The notes beneath the pieces are model-generated. The model had not been told where the DNA came from and made no database searches. It was given only the letters and a program-made list of their open reading frames with translations. From Pseudonocardia parietis (GTDB lineage: Bacteria; Actinomycetota; Actinomycetes; Mycobacteriales; Pseudonocardiaceae), in contig NZ_JAGINU010000001.1 of the NCBI RefSeq assembly GCF_017876315.1, forward strand, positions 4,030,001-4,094,000: a stretch of DNA of 64,000 nucleotides, in the 5' to 3' direction. Shown here one piece after another: positions 16,050 to 26,200 of the stretch. Numbering within the stretch: position 1 is the stretch's first letter; every line of letters begins with the position of its first letter. The position numbers and the translations under genes were made by a program.

Positions 16050-16943
16050 ATGCAGGACGAATCACCGGTCCTGACCGGAATCGACGGATCCGACGAGTCA
16101 CTCGTCGCGGTCGGGTGGGCGGCGGAGGAGGCCCGTCGGCGCGAAGCACCGCTGCTGCTGATGGAGGCCGTGCCCTGGACCTCGTTCCGGGCGATCGGCC
16201 TGCCCTGGCTGGGGCAGGAGTACGACCGCGACATCGCGGTCCGCGCCGCCCGGGAGCGCCTCGCCCGTGCCGCCACGATCGCCCAGGACGCGTTGCCACC
16301 CTCCCGGATCACCCACGAGGTGCGGGGCGGCTCAGCGGCCGAGGTCCTCCACGACGCCTCCGCCGGCGCCCGACTGCTGGTAGTGGGTAGCCGCGGCCGG
16401 GGCGGTTTCGCCGGCCTGCTCGCCGGCTCGGTCGCGGTCACCGCGGCGTCGACGGCGCAATGCCCGGTGGTGGTGTGCCGCCGGGCACCGGCCCCGGGTG
16501 GACCGGTCGTCGTCGGCGTGGGACGCGAGAGCGACCCCGCGCTCGAGTTCGCCGTCGAGCAGGCGATGGGACGCGGGGTGCCGCTGGTCGCGGTGCGCGC
16601 ATGGTTCGACGAGACGATGGACCCCTACACCGAGGCGCTGCTCGCCCAAGCCGGGCGGCAGGAGCGGGCGCTGACCGCGGTGGCCGAGCGGACCCGCGCG
16701 ATTCTGGAGCCGTGGCAGACGAAATACCCCGGGCTCGCTGCCCGGGAGCGCATCGTGCTGGACAGCCCGTCCGGCGCACTGGTCGGGGAGTCCACCGGGG
16801 CGCAGTTGGTGGTCGTGGGCTCTCGGGGGCGGGGATCGGTCACCGGCCTGCTCCTGGGCTCGACCGGGCAGGCGGTGATGCGGCACGCGCACTGCCCGGT
16901 AGCCGTGGTCCGGGCGCCGGGCGGCAGGCACGACGCCGGATGA
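16050..16943 (+). CDS. Tandem-domain universal stress protein
   Basis: The 297-residue protein has two UspA domains. The domain 1 loop is GSRGRGGFAGLLAGS and the domain 2 loop is GSRGRGSVTGLLLGS, both with the ATP-binding spacing. Domain 2 opens PVVVGVGRESDP, so the usual GVDGS aspartate-glycine is lost and the second site may bind nucleotide poorly. A strong ribosome site, GGAAGGAGG, precedes the ATG, and the best DosR-like box of the window lies 76 bases upstream. Confidence 0.92.
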   Translation: MQDESPVLTGIDGSDESLVAVGWAAEEARRREAPLLLMEAVPWTSFRAIGLPWLGQEYDRDIAVRAARERLARAATIAQDALPPSRITHEVRGGSAAEVLHDASAGARLLVVGSRGRGGFAGLLAGSVAVTAASTAQCPVVVCRRAPAPGGPVVVGVGRESDPALEFAVEQAMGRGVPLVAVRAWFDETMDPYTEALLAQAGRQERALTAVAERTRAILEPWQTKYPGLAARERIVLDSPSGALVGESTGAQLVVVGSRGRGSVTGLLLGSTGQAVMRHAHCPVAVVRAPGGRHDAG

Positions 16944-17152
16944 CCGCGGCGCTCCCGCCGCCGACCTGCCCACATCGACGGTGAGCAGGCACCGCGGCGA
17001 GGCCGTCGATGGTCCCGGGCGGCCAGCGACCTGGCCGCCCGGCGAATCCACCTAGGGACCGCCCCTCCTACCTGAACCGGTTGCGCATCGAGTACGTCAG
17101 GGCGAGAGTGGGCCCTGCGCAGTCGCGGGCGTGGTCGTCGCCGGTCTGCGGG

Positions 17153-17620
17153 TCAGGCCCGGACCACGACCACCGTGCAGTGCGCGTGGATGACGCTGTT
17201 GAGCCCGACTGAGCCGATCATCAGGCTGGCGGTCTCGCCTCGGCCGCGGTGTCCCACGACGAGTATCTCCGCTCCGCGGGACAGCCGTTCCAGTACCGCA
17301 CCCGGGGGGCCGCGGTGCACCTCGACCTCGAGTGGGGGGTTCGCTGTGCCTCGTGCCGTGCGCGCCTCGGTCACCGCCTTGATCTGCTCCGCTGCCTTCT
17401 CTCGCGCGGACTCGCGGAGCCCGGCCATGTCCACCGTCGCGCCGAGGCTCAGCACCCAGGATGCGGGGACGTCATAGACGAGCACAACGCGGGCTGTCAG
17501 GCCACGTAGGACGGCCTCGTCCAGCGCGAACTCACACGCGGCCCGGGATCCCTCCGAACCGTCGATCCCGACCAGGATGTGGCCCGCCCCGGCTCCGGCC
17601 GTCTCGTCACCGTCGCTCAT
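17153..17620 (-). CDS. Single-domain universal stress protein
   Basis: The 155-residue UspA protein opens with HILVGIDGSEGSRAACEFAL and carries the loop GHRGRGETASLMIGS before the final strand CTVVVVRA. The single-domain form would act as a dimer. It is convergent to the USP at 16050, with about 210 gene-free bases between. A weak DosR-like site lies 170 bases upstream of its start. GGGGAG lies about seven bases before the ATG. Confidence 0.9.
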   Translation of the reverse strand: MSDGDETAGAGAGHILVGIDGSEGSRAACEFALDEAVLRGLTARVVLVYDVPASWVLSLGATVDMAGLRESAREKAAEQIKAVTEARTARGTANPPLEVEVHRGPPGAVLERLSRGAEILVVGHRGRGETASLMIGSVGLNSVIHAHCTVVVVRA

Positions 17621-17790
17621 CCGTGTGCTCCCCTCATCGTGCGGTTTCCGGGAAGTGTGCCCGACGTGGCCGAAGTGGACAGGGTCGAACGGCTCGGGTC
17701 GGTCCGGCCGCGGGACGCGGACGGGGCGGGTCAGGTACGGGCGAGCCCGCGATGAGCGGGTGTATCGACGCGTCGTCCTGAGCGGGATTG

Positions 17791-17804
17791 GGTGACCAAG
17801 TCCC
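17791..17804. promoter_or_regulatory. Weak DosR-box-like site
   Basis: The core GGTGACCAAGTCCC matches only 9 of 14, but with the outer bases (TTGGG on the left, a following G) 13 of the 20 positions of the full DosR box agree. It lies between the USP gene at 17620(-) and the decayed narK copy. Confidence 0.25.
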
Positions 17805-17889
17805 GGTTCGTGGCGGGCGCGGCCGCTCCCGAAACACCCGCGTCAGCCGACCAACGCCGGCGAGCAGACCTTGAAGCAATCAGTCTCTG

Positions 17890-18205
17890 TCAGCTGGCGG
17901 CGAGGCGCCGGACGGTGGTGACGCTAAGTACGGCGGCCGCTGACGAAGCCGCCGAACGCGATCGCGTAGAGGTAGGACAGCTGCCAGGTGGCCGGCATCC
18001 GCAGGGCCGTGCCCAGGCGGCCGAGCATCGTGCCCTGCGGCGCCCCGGTCGCGCAGCAGCAGGTAGGTGACCACGGCGTAGACCACGAGCAGCAGCACCG
18101 CGACCAGCTCGAACGGGAACGTGGGTCCGAACGCGTCGACGAGTTGCACGGTGGTGAACGAGGAGATCGCCGTCCCGCCCATTCCCGCGCCGAACACGGC
18201 GAGCG
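17890..18205 (-). pseudogene. Internally deleted narK copy
   Basis: The minus strand repeats parts of the intact narK gene (21795-23030). FGAGMGGTAISSFTTVQLVD and FELVAVLLLVVYAVVTYLLL match its middle, after a frame change the YLYAIAFGGFV region follows, and the sequence then jumps directly to the narK C-terminus (TTVRRLAAS, stop at 17890). Roughly 500 bases are missing inside and the N-terminal half is gone. It is a duplicated and decayed nitrate transporter gene. Confidence 0.8.
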
Positions 18206-18240
18206 CCGCGGTGCGTGGACCGCTGCCTACACTCGCGGCC

Positions 18241-19290
18241 GTGACGATGCCCCTGACCGGACGTGTCCGGCAGGCGGTCCGGGCATTGACCCCGGGGTAC
18301 TTCGCACTGGTGATGGCCACCGGGATCCTGTCGATCGGCATGCACCGGGTCGGCGTTGTCGCGCTCTCGGAGTTGCTGTTTGTCGTCTGCGCCGCCACGT
18401 TCGCCGTTCTGGTCGTGCTCACCGGATGGCGCCTGGTCAGCTTCCGCGACGCTGTCGTCGACGACTTCATCGACCCAGGCCGCGCGTTCGGCTTCTTCAC
18501 CTTCATCGCAGGCACCAACGTCCTCGGCGTGCGGCTCTCCATCGGCGGTTACCACACCACGACCGCGACCTTGCTGATCGTCTCTGGTGTGACCTGGCTG
18601 GTGCTGGGCTACGTGATCCCGTGGACGGCGGTGCTGAGTCGGACGCAGCGCCCGGTCGTCGCGACCGCCAACGGGACCTGGTTCATCTGGGTGGTCGCCA
18701 GCCAGTCGGTCGCGGTCTCCGCGGCCACCCTGGAACCGCTGTCGGCATTCGACGGGCTCCGGGGTGTGCTGGCAGTGGTAGCGGTGTTCTCCTGGTCGGT
18801 GGGGGTCTTCCTGTACGCCTCGGCCGCCGTGTTCGTGGCGGCCCGGATGATGCTCTACGAGCTGCGCCCGGTGGACCTGACCCCGCCCTACTGGGTGGCC
18901 ATGGGCGCGGCCGCGATCACCGCCCTGGCCGGGGCACGGATCGCCGAGATGGACGTCGCACCCATGGTGGTGGCCACCCGCGGTCTCGTTGCCGGCATGT
19001 CGGTCGCGTTCTGGTCATTCGCCACCTGGCTGATCCCGGTGCTGATCGCGGCCGGGTGGTGGCGCCACCGTGTGCACCGAGTGCCCCTGACTTACCAGGC
19101 CACGCTGTGGAGCGTCGTGTTCCCACTGGGTATGTACGCCGTCGCGAGTCTCGATCTCGGTGAGGCCGTCGCGCTACCACTCGTGGGCATCATCGGCGCG
19201 GTCGAGCTGTGGCTTGCTTTCGGCGCCTGGGCCCTGGTCTTCGCCGCCATGAGCGTGCACCTGTGGCGCACCATCATCCGGGTGACATGA
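18241..19290 (+). CDS. TehA/SLAC1-type transporter or anion channel
   Basis: The 349-residue integral membrane protein has about ten hydrophobic segments, beginning LTPGYFALVMATGILSIGM. That PGYFALVMATGI signature marks the tellurite-resistance/dicarboxylate transporter (TDT) family, which shares the SLAC1 anion-channel fold. A conserved phenylalanine-rich segment (FGFFTFIAGTNVLG) follows. Substrate unknown; malate, sulfite or other anions are known for relatives. The frame stays open upstream through the narK relic, so I placed the start at GTG 18241; ATG 18247 is also possible. Confidence 0.83.
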   Translation: MTMPLTGRVRQAVRALTPGYFALVMATGILSIGMHRVGVVALSELLFVVCAATFAVLVVLTGWRLVSFRDAVVDDFIDPGRAFGFFTFIAGTNVLGVRLSIGGYHTTTATLLIVSGVTWLVLGYVIPWTAVLSRTQRPVVATANGTWFIWVVASQSVAVSAATLEPLSAFDGLRGVLAVVAVFSWSVGVFLYASAAVFVAARMMLYELRPVDLTPPYWVAMGAAAITALAGARIAEMDVAPMVVATRGLVAGMSVAFWSFATWLIPVLIAAGWWRHRVHRVPLTYQATLWSVVFPLGMYAVASLDLGEAVALPLVGIIGAVELWLAFGAWALVFAAMSVHLWRTIIRVT

Positions 19291-19308
19291 GAACGCGGCG
19301 ACGATCTC

Positions 19309-19512
19309 TCATCGTGTGCGTCGTGGAGGGTCGCCCACCCCTCCCCACCAGCTACTGGGCGGGTCGCTGGCCGGGAACGAGTCGTGGCCGCTCACATCCT
19401 GCTCGGTCGCCTCGGCCTCTGTCGATTCTTCCTCTGCAGCAGGCGTGCCGGCGTCGCCACCGGTGCCTGCGTGTTCGGGTCGTGCCGCCGCTGGGCGGTC
19501 GTGCGGTGCCAT
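19309..19512 (-). CDS. Small acidic protein with SFPASDPPSSWW motif
   Basis: The 67-residue, probably disordered protein is rich in alanine, glutamate and proline. It ends with the motif DSFPASDPPSSWWGG, found at the end of many short actinobacterial proteins of unknown function. GGAAGG lies seven bases before the ATG at 19512. The frame opens further upstream without a better start. It lies directly downstream of the sdhC-sdhB pair on the same strand and may share its transcript. Confidence 0.65.
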   Translation of the reverse strand: MAPHDRPAAARPEHAGTGGDAGTPAAEEESTEAEATEQDVSGHDSFPASDPPSSWWGGVGDPPRRTR

Positions 19513-19567
19513 TGCAGAACCTTCCTCGTAGACGTCCCGACCGGCCGCCGCGGGGACGCCGACCGGT

Positions 19568-20317
19568 TCATCGATCACCTTGCGTGAGTGCACTGAGGAT
19601 GTCCCGATCGAACCTCGAGATCACATCGAGCGGGATCTCCTTGGGGCAGACAGCCGTGCACTCGCCGATCTGGGTACATGCCCCGAAGCCCTCGTCGTCG
19701 TGCTGCGTGATCATCGTCAACGCCCGTGACGCACGCTCCGGTTGCCCTTGCGGAAGCCGGCCGAGGTGGCTGACCTTCGCGCCGGCGAACAGCATCGCCG
19801 ACCCGTTGGGGCAGGCCGCGACACAGGCACCGCAGCCGATGCAGGTCGCGGCTTCGAAGGCACGGTCGGCGTCGGTCCTGGGCACCGCCACAGCGTGGGC
19901 ATCCGGGGCCGCCCCGGCCGGTGCGCTGACGTAGCCGCCCGCCGCGATGATGCGGTCGAACGCACTCCGGTCGACGACGAGATCCTTGATGACGGGAAAC
20001 GGCGCCGCACGCCACGGCTCCACGTCGATCACGGCACCGTCGGCGAAGCTGCGCATGTACAGCTGGCAGGTGGTGACCGCGCTTTCCGGGCCGTGTGCGA
20101 TGCCGTCGATCACCACGCCGCACGTGCCGCAGATGCCTTCGCGGCAGTCGTGGTCGAACGCGATCGGCTCACCGTCGGTCAGCGCGAGACGTTCGTTGAG
20201 CACGTCGAGCACTTCCAGGAATGACATGTCCGGCGTGACGCCGTCCACCTCATAGGCGACGAGCCGGCCACGCTCGGCGGGACCGTTCTGTCGCCACACG
20301 CGCAGTGTGATCTTCAC
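19568..20317 (-). CDS. sdhB: Succinate dehydrogenase/fumarate reductase iron-sulfur subunit
   Basis: The 249-residue protein has a ferredoxin-like [2Fe-2S] domain ([12 protein letters not shown] near residue 55, further cysteine in TTCQLYM) and a C-terminal domain with [14 protein letters not shown] near residue 158 and [14 protein letters not shown] near residue 214 for the [4Fe-4S] and [3Fe-4S] clusters. It would carry electrons from the flavoprotein to the quinone in the membrane subunit. The start is GTG, overlapping the stop of a 15-codon frame. The flavoprotein gene normally found directly before it is absent. Confidence 0.93.
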   Translation of the reverse strand: MKITLRVWRQNGPAERGRLVAYEVDGVTPDMSFLEVLDVLNERLALTDGEPIAFDHDCREGICGTCGVVIDGIAHGPESAVTTCQLYMRSFADGAVIDVEPWRAAPFPVIKDLVVDRSAFDRIIAAGGYVSAPAGAAPDAHAVAVPRTDADRAFEAATCIGCGACVAACPNGSAMLFAGAKVSHLGRLPQGQPERASRALTMITQHDDEGFGACTQIGECTAVCPKEIPLDVISRFDRDILSALTQGDR

Positions 20318-20361
20318 GGGTCGCTCCGTTGCTTCATCTCGACGCAGGCAGTGGTGGCCAT
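20314..20361 (-). other. 15-codon frame where sdhA is expected
   Basis: Between sdhC and sdhB lies a single short frame, [15 protein letters not shown]. Its ATG overlaps the sdhC stop (TGATG) and its TGA overlaps the sdhB start (GTGA). In the usual C-A-B order a flavoprotein gene of about 1.9 kb occupies this place. Keeping both junction overlaps suggests an in-frame deletion that left only the first and last codons of sdhA. That is inference; the residues are too few to confirm homology. Confidence 0.45.
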
Positions 20362-21104
20362 CAGCCCACCCATCCGGACAGGATCGCGATCGGGGGGAGG
20401 AGGAACCCGGCGGTGATCACCACCGCGACCGACACGGCAGCGCCGTCGAGGGTGCGACGCCGGTGCACGCTGGTGTTCGCTCCCAGCGTCGCGAACGCGC
20501 TCCAGAACCCGTGCCGCAGGTGCAACCCCACCGCCAGCAACGCGACCGCATAGCTCACGGTCACCCACCACACCCCGAAACCATTGACCATGCGCTCGTA
20601 CGGGCTTTCGGACGGGCCGCCGGGATGGATTGTGTTCCAGGTCAGGTGGAGCAGGTGGTAGACCACGAACAAGGCCACGACCACACCGCCCCATCGCATG
20701 GTGAACGAGGCGTAGGTTCGCTGTACACCACGCGGCGCCCGGCGGCTGGCATACCGTCGGCTCCCACGTCCGCCAGTGGCCCGGCGCGCTCGGGCCCACA
20801 GCACGCCCGCCGCTCCGATGTGGATCAGCACGCTCGCCAGCAGCACCACCCGAATGATCCAGAGCGCACCGGCATGTGGCAGCAACGGTGTGCCCATCGT
20901 GCGCAGGTGACGCGCATAGCCGTCGAACGCGGCCTGCCCGGAGAACACCTTGAGGTTGCCGTACATGTGCACTACCAGGTACAGCACCATGATCAGCCCC
21001 GTGACCGCCATCGCCGCCTTGAGGACCACGGTCGAGTGCAGCACCCATCGCCGCGTCGAGATCGGCCGCACAGTGATCACACCGTCCTGCGGTTCGGTCG
21101 GCAC
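20361..21104 (-). CDS. sdhC: Succinate dehydrogenase/fumarate reductase cytochrome b subunit
   Basis: The 247-residue membrane protein has five hydrophobic segments and histidines suited to haem b ligation ([36 protein letters not shown]). This is the single-subunit diheme anchor of type-B succinate:quinone oxidoreductases. It starts at ATG 21104 and its stop overlaps the 15-codon frame before sdhB. The membrane anchor is intact, so the loss of sdhA is recent or the anchor works with a flavoprotein encoded elsewhere. Confidence 0.9.
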   Translation of the reverse strand: MPTEPQDGVITVRPISTRRWVLHSTVVLKAAMAVTGLIMVLYLVVHMYGNLKVFSGQAAFDGYARHLRTMGTPLLPHAGALWIIRVVLLASVLIHIGAAGVLWARARRATGGRGSRRYASRRAPRGVQRTYASFTMRWGGVVVALFVVYHLLHLTWNTIHPGGPSESPYERMVNGFGVWWVTVSYAVALLAVGLHLRHGFWSAFATLGANTSVHRRRTLDGAAVSVAVVITAGFLLPPIAILSGWVG

Positions 21105-21185
21105 CGACGACGCCGCGGAGCGGTCCAGCGACCTACTCTGCCACTGCGGCAGTCGATCATCCTGGCGGGTGCGGTAGGCCCCTGC

Positions 21186-21563
21186 TCATTCACCGTGCTG
21201 AGCGGAGCGATCAACTGGGGCGGCCGCCCGCATGCCGACCTTGGCGACCGTGAGCAGCACGACGGCGTCCTCGATCGCATCGAGCCGGTGCGACCGCGGG
21301 GGGACCACGACGAGATCACCCTGCCTGCCGTCCCACGCATCCTCGTCGGCGACAAGCCGGACCCGCCCGCGCAGCACGTGCACCGTGGCCTCGCCCGGGT
21401 TGTCGTGCTCGGCCAGCGAGCGCCCGCTCACCAGCGCGACCACCGTCTGGCGCATCACGCGCTCGTGCCCGCCGACAACGGTGCGCGCAGCCCGCCCCGC
21501 CGTCGACTGCCGAGCCGCCTCGAGCTGCTCCCGAGCGAGCGCATCCAAGGAAAGCTTCTGCAC
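21186..21563 (-). CDS. Cupin-domain protein
   Basis: The 125-residue protein has a cupin barrel: ALVSGRSLAEHDNPGEATVH carries the first metal-site motif in reduced form and GDLVVVPPRSHRLDA the second, with a histidine. Such small cupins often bind metal and act as sensors or enzymes; I cannot say which. GTG 21563 is chosen because GGAGG lies seven bases upstream; the frame is open to 21632. It precedes sdhC on the same strand, 81 bases away, and may head that operon. Confidence 0.78.
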   Translation of the reverse strand: MQKLSLDALAREQLEAARQSTAGRAARTVVGGHERVMRQTVVALVSGRSLAEHDNPGEATVHVLRGRVRLVADEDAWDGRQGDLVVVPPRSHRLDAIEDAVVLLTVAKVGMRAAAPVDRSAQHGE

Positions 21564-21794
21564 AGCCACCCCTCCCGGCGGACTCGCCGCCACGCCCAGG
21601 GTGACACCGCACACGACGCCCCTCAAGGGCACCCCGACAAGTTGTGGTGACGGCCTGCGTCGCGCTCTCCGTCCACGGCATCGAGCCGCAGGCCCGGCGG
21701 GTGCATTGTCGGCATGGCATTGGTGGCCTGTCCGCGGTCAGCCGTTTCCCGACCACCTCGTTCGACAGTCGTGCCAGCAAGCAGCAGGCGTGTG

Positions 21795-23030
21795 TCAGCC
21801 GGCGGCCAGGCGGCGGACAGTAGTGGCGCTGAGGACGGCGGCCAGCAGGGCTGCGAGGGCCATCAGCACGAACCCGAGCGTGTAGGTGCCGGTCAGGGTG
21901 TAGACCGCGCCCATGATCAGTGGTGGGAAGAACCCGCCGAGGCCGCCGGCGGCCCCGACCACCCCGGTCACCGTGCCGACCCGCTCGGCCGGGACCGTGC
22001 GCGCGACCATCGCGAACACCGCGCCCGTCCCGATCCCCAGCACCGCGGCCAGCAGCAGGAACGCCACCGTGCCCGCCGGCAGCAGCTCGAGCTTGAGTGC
22101 CGCCAGCAACGCGAGCAGGGCGGCGACGACGAAGACGGCGACGAGCACCCGCACCGGGGGCAGCCGGTCGGCCAGCCACCCACCCACCGGGCGCATGAGT
22201 ACCGCCAGCACCACGAACCCCGCGGTGCGCACGGCCGCGTCACCCCGCTCCAGCCCGTAGTCGTTGATCAGCTCGGTCGGCAGGTAGACGCTGAAGGCGA
22301 CGAAGCCGCCGAACGCGATCGCGTAGAGGTAGGACAGCTGCCAGGTGGCCGGCATCCGCAGCGCGACCGCGAGGCGGCCGAGCATGCTGCCCTGCGGCAC
22401 CGGCCGGTCCGGCCGGTCGCGCAGCAGCAGGTACGCGGCGACCGCGTAGAGCACCAGCAGGACCGCGACCAGGTCGAACGGGAACGTGCGTCCGACCGCG
22501 CCCGCCAGCTGCACGGTGGTGAACGAGGAGATCGCCGTCCCGCCCATCCCGGCCCCGAACACCCCGAGGGCCAGGCCGCGCCGCTCCGGCGGGTACCACG
22601 AGTTCACGAACGGCACCCCGATCGCGAACGTGGTGCCGCCGAGGCCGAGGAAGAAGCCGCCGACCAGGTAGGCGGCGAACGAATCGGCCAGGTGCCCGAG
22701 GTAGAGCACCGGTAGCACGGTGAGCAGCGCCAGCGCCGGGAACATCCGGCGGGCACCGAGCCGGTCGGTCAGCGCCCCGACCGGTATCCGGCCCAGCGAG
22801 CCGACCAGGACCGGGACCGCCACCACCAGCGACTGCTGGAACGAGCTGAGCCCCAGCTCCTCGCGCAGCGACGCCCCGAGCGGGGAGAGCAGCGCCCAGG
22901 CCCAGAACGTCAGCACGAAGCCGACGGTGGACAGCGCCAGCATCAGCGCCGGGCTCCCGCCCGTACCGCCGGCCGGCGACGTCCCCGCGCGGTCCCGCCC
23001 CGCGCGCTCCCGCTCCGACGGTGCGGACAT
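21795..23030 (-). CDS. narK: NarK-type nitrate/nitrite transporter
   Basis: The 411-residue major facilitator protein has twelve predicted helices. Family signatures are GRIPVGALTDRLGARRMFPA in the first half, FGAGMGGTAISSFTTVQLAG with the GNNP family's glycine-rich helix, and MRPVGGWLADRLPPVRVL in the second half. It would exchange nitrate for nitrite across the membrane for the nitrate reductase encoded divergently. The ATG at 23030 has GAGGAGG five bases upstream. A partly deleted copy lies at 17890. The DosR-like box at 23123 lies between narK and narG. Confidence 0.93.
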   Translation of the reverse strand: MSAPSERERAGRDRAGTSPAGGTGGSPALMLALSTVGFVLTFWAWALLSPLGASLREELGLSSFQQSLVVAVPVLVGSLGRIPVGALTDRLGARRMFPALALLTVLPVLYLGHLADSFAAYLVGGFFLGLGGTTFAIGVPFVNSWYPPERRGLALGVFGAGMGGTAISSFTTVQLAGAVGRTFPFDLVAVLLVLYAVAAYLLLRDRPDRPVPQGSMLGRLAVALRMPATWQLSYLYAIAFGGFVAFSVYLPTELINDYGLERGDAAVRTAGFVVLAVLMRPVGGWLADRLPPVRVLVAVFVVAALLALLAALKLELLPAGTVAFLLLAAVLGIGTGAVFAMVARTVPAERVGTVTGVVGAAGGLGGFFPPLIMGAVYTLTGTYTLGFVLMALAALLAAVLSATTVRRLAAG

Positions 23031-23122
23031 GGCGTCCTCCTCGATCCGGTCCGCGGCGCTCACCGTTCGGCACGCCGCCACGGGGGGCGTCCACCGTGGT
23101 GCCTCCCGTTCCGGGCCGCAAG

Positions 23123-23136
23123 GGGCCGGACGTCCC
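23123..23136. promoter_or_regulatory. DosR-box-like site between narK and narG
   Basis: GGGCCGGACGTCCC matches 10 of 14 DosR-core positions and 13 of 14 bases of the box before the CBS gene at 14521. It lies 93 bases before narK and about 150 before narG, so one operator may couple nitrate import to nitrate respiration. narK2 belongs to the DosR regulon in M. tuberculosis. Confidence 0.45.
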
Positions 23137-23284
23137 GTCCGACCTGGGGCGATCGACTTAGTGATCAACTACCACTTACCTCTCGCGCGGAGACCGGCGA
23201 GGGTCCAGGATGAGTTGTCTCCGAACCGATCCGTGATGCAACTCCCACCACGATCGGCCCGTGCGCGGGCAGGAAAGAGTCCAC

Positions 23285-26200
23285 ATGGGATCCATGACCG
23301 GTGGCCGGGCGACACCCGGGGACGCCGCAGCGGCGGGCGTCACCGACGGGCCCGCGGCCGACGCACTGCTGCGTGCCGGGCGGTTCCTGCACCGGCGGCC
23401 GGTGACCGGCGACCTGCGCGCCGAGTTCCGCCGAGGCGGCCGCGAGGGCGACGTCTTCTACCGGGACCGGTGGAGCCACGACAAGGTCGTCCGGTCCACG
23501 CACGGCGTGAACTGCACCGGATCCTGCTCGTGGAAGGTCTACGTCAAGGACGGGATCATCACCTGGGAGACCCAGGAGACCGACTACCCGTCGGTGGGGC
23601 CGGACTCACCGGAGTACGAGCCCCGCGGCTGCCCGCGCGGGGCCGCGTTCTCCTGGTACACCTACTCGCCGACCCGGGTCCGCTACCCGTACGCGCGCGG
23701 CGTGCTGGTCGAGATGTACCGCGAGGCCCGCGCCCGACTGCGGGACCCGGTCGCCGCCTGGGCCGAGATCACCGGCGACCCCGAGCGCCGGCGCCGCTAC
23801 CAGTCGGCCCGGGGCAAGGGCGGGCACGTGCGGGTCTCCTGGGACGAGGCCGTCGAGATCATCGCCGCCGCGCACGTGCACACGATCCGCACCCACGGCC
23901 CGGACCGGATCGCCGGCTTCTCCCCGATCCCGGCCATGTCGATGGTCAGCCACGCGGCCGGGTCCCGGTTCGTCGAGCTCGTCGGCGGGGCGATGACGTC
24001 GTTCTACGACTGGTACGCCGACCTGCCGGTGGCCTCCCCGCAGGTGTTCGGCGACCAGACCGACGTGCCCGAGTCGGGGGACTGGTGGAACGCCACCTAC
24101 CTGCTGATGTGGGGCTCCAACGTGCCCGTCACCCGCACCCCGGACGCGCACTGGATGGCCGAGGCGCGCTACCGCGGCCAGAAGGTCGTCGTGGTCTCGC
24201 CCGACTACGCCGACAACACCAAGTTCGCCGACACCTGGCTGCCCGCCCAGCCCGGCACCGACGGCGCGCTGGCCATGGCCATGGGCCACGTGATGCTGAC
24301 CGAGTTCTTCGTCCGCCGCCAGGTGCCGTTCTTCACCGACTACGTCGGCCGGCACACCGACCTGCCGTTCCTGGTCAGCCTCGACGTCCGCGACGGCGCC
24401 TATGTGCCCGGCCGGTTCCTCACCGCCGCCGACCTGGGTGAGCAGAGCGAGGGCGCCGACTGGAAGACCGTGCTGCTCGACGACCGCACCGGCGAGCCGG
24501 TGGTGCCGAACGGCTCGCTCGGGTTCCGCCACACCGAGTCGGGCGAGGGCCGCTGGAACCTGGACCTCGACGGTGTCGAGCCGCGCCTGACCCTGTACGG
24601 GAGTGGCGACGGGACCGCCGAGGTGCTCTTTCCTCGGTTCGATGCCGCGGACGGGACCGCGGGCGTGCTGCGCCGCGGGGTGCCGGTCACCCGGGTCGGC
24701 GGCCGCACCGTCACCACCGTGTTCGACCTGATGCTGGCCCAGTACGGCGTCGCCCGCGACGGCCTGCCCGGAACCTGGCCGTCCGGCTACGACGACGCGA
24801 GCGAGCCCTACACGCCGGCCTGGCAGGAGCCGATCACCTCGGTCCCGGCCGAGCTGGCGACCCGGATCGCCCGGGAGATGGCGGAGAACGCCGAGGAGTC
24901 CGGCGGCCGGACGATGATCATCATGGGGGCCGGGATCTGCCAGTGGTTCCACGGCGACACGACCTACCGGGCGATCCTCGCGCTGCTGCTGCTCACCGGC
25001 TCGATGGGCCGCAACGGTGGCGGCTGGGCGCACTACGTGGGCCAGGAGAAGTGCCGCCCGGTGACCGGCTGGGCGACCATGGCCTCGGCCACCGACTGGC
25101 AGCGCCCGCCACGCCAGATGATCGGGACCGCGTACTGGTACACGCACACCGACCAGTGGCGCTACGACGGCTACCGGGCCGACGCGCTGACCTCCCCGCT
25201 GGCCGACGGCGCGCTGTCCGGGATGCACACCATCGACACGATCGCCCGCTCGGCGCGGCTCGGGTGGATGCCGTCGTATCCGCAGTTCGACCGCAACCCC
25301 CTCGACGTCGCCGACGAGATCCCGGACGGCGCCGACGCCGCCACGCACGTCGCCGGCGAACTGGCGGCGGGCCGGCTGCGGTTCGCGATCGAGGACCCGG
25401 ACGCGGAGCAGAACTGGCCGCGCGTGCTCACCCTGTGGCGGGCGAACCTGCTCGGCTCCTCGGCCAAGGGCGACGAGTACTTCCTGCGCCACCTGCTCGG
25501 CACCCACGACAGCGTCCGCGCCGAGCAGACGCCCGAACACCTGCGGCCCCGCGACGTGACCTGGCGCGAGGGCGAGCCGCCGCGCGGCAAGCTCGACCTG
25601 CTGGTGTCGCTGGACTTCCGGATGACCAGCTCGACGTTGCTGTCCGACGTCGTGCTCCCGGCCGCGACCTGGTACGAGAAGCACGACCTCAACACCACCG
25701 ACATGCACCCGTTCGTGCACGCGTTCAACCCGGCGATCGACCCGCCGTTCGAGTCGCGCACCGACTTCGACGCGTTCACCGCGATCGGCCGCCGCTTCTC
25801 CGAGCTGGCGCGCACCCACCTCGGTGTGCGCCGCGACGTGGTCGCGGTGCCGCTGCAGCACGACACCCCCGGGGAGACCGCGCAGCCCGGCGGCGTGGTG
25901 CGGGACTGGAGCCGCGGCGAGTGCGAACCGGTCCCGGGGAAGACCATGCCGAACTTCGTCGTCGTCGAGCGCGACTACCCGGCCGTCGCCGACAAGATGG
26001 CCACGCTCGGCCCGCTCACCGAGCAGCTCGGCCTGGTCACCAAGGGGATCACCTACCACCCCGACGAGGAGGTCGCCGAGCTCGCGGCGGCCAACGGGGT
26101 CATGTCGTCCGGGGCCGGTGCCGGGCGCCCCGCGCTGGACACCTCGGCGAGGATGGCCGAGGCGATCCTCGCGCTCTCGGGCACCACCAACGGCCGGCTG

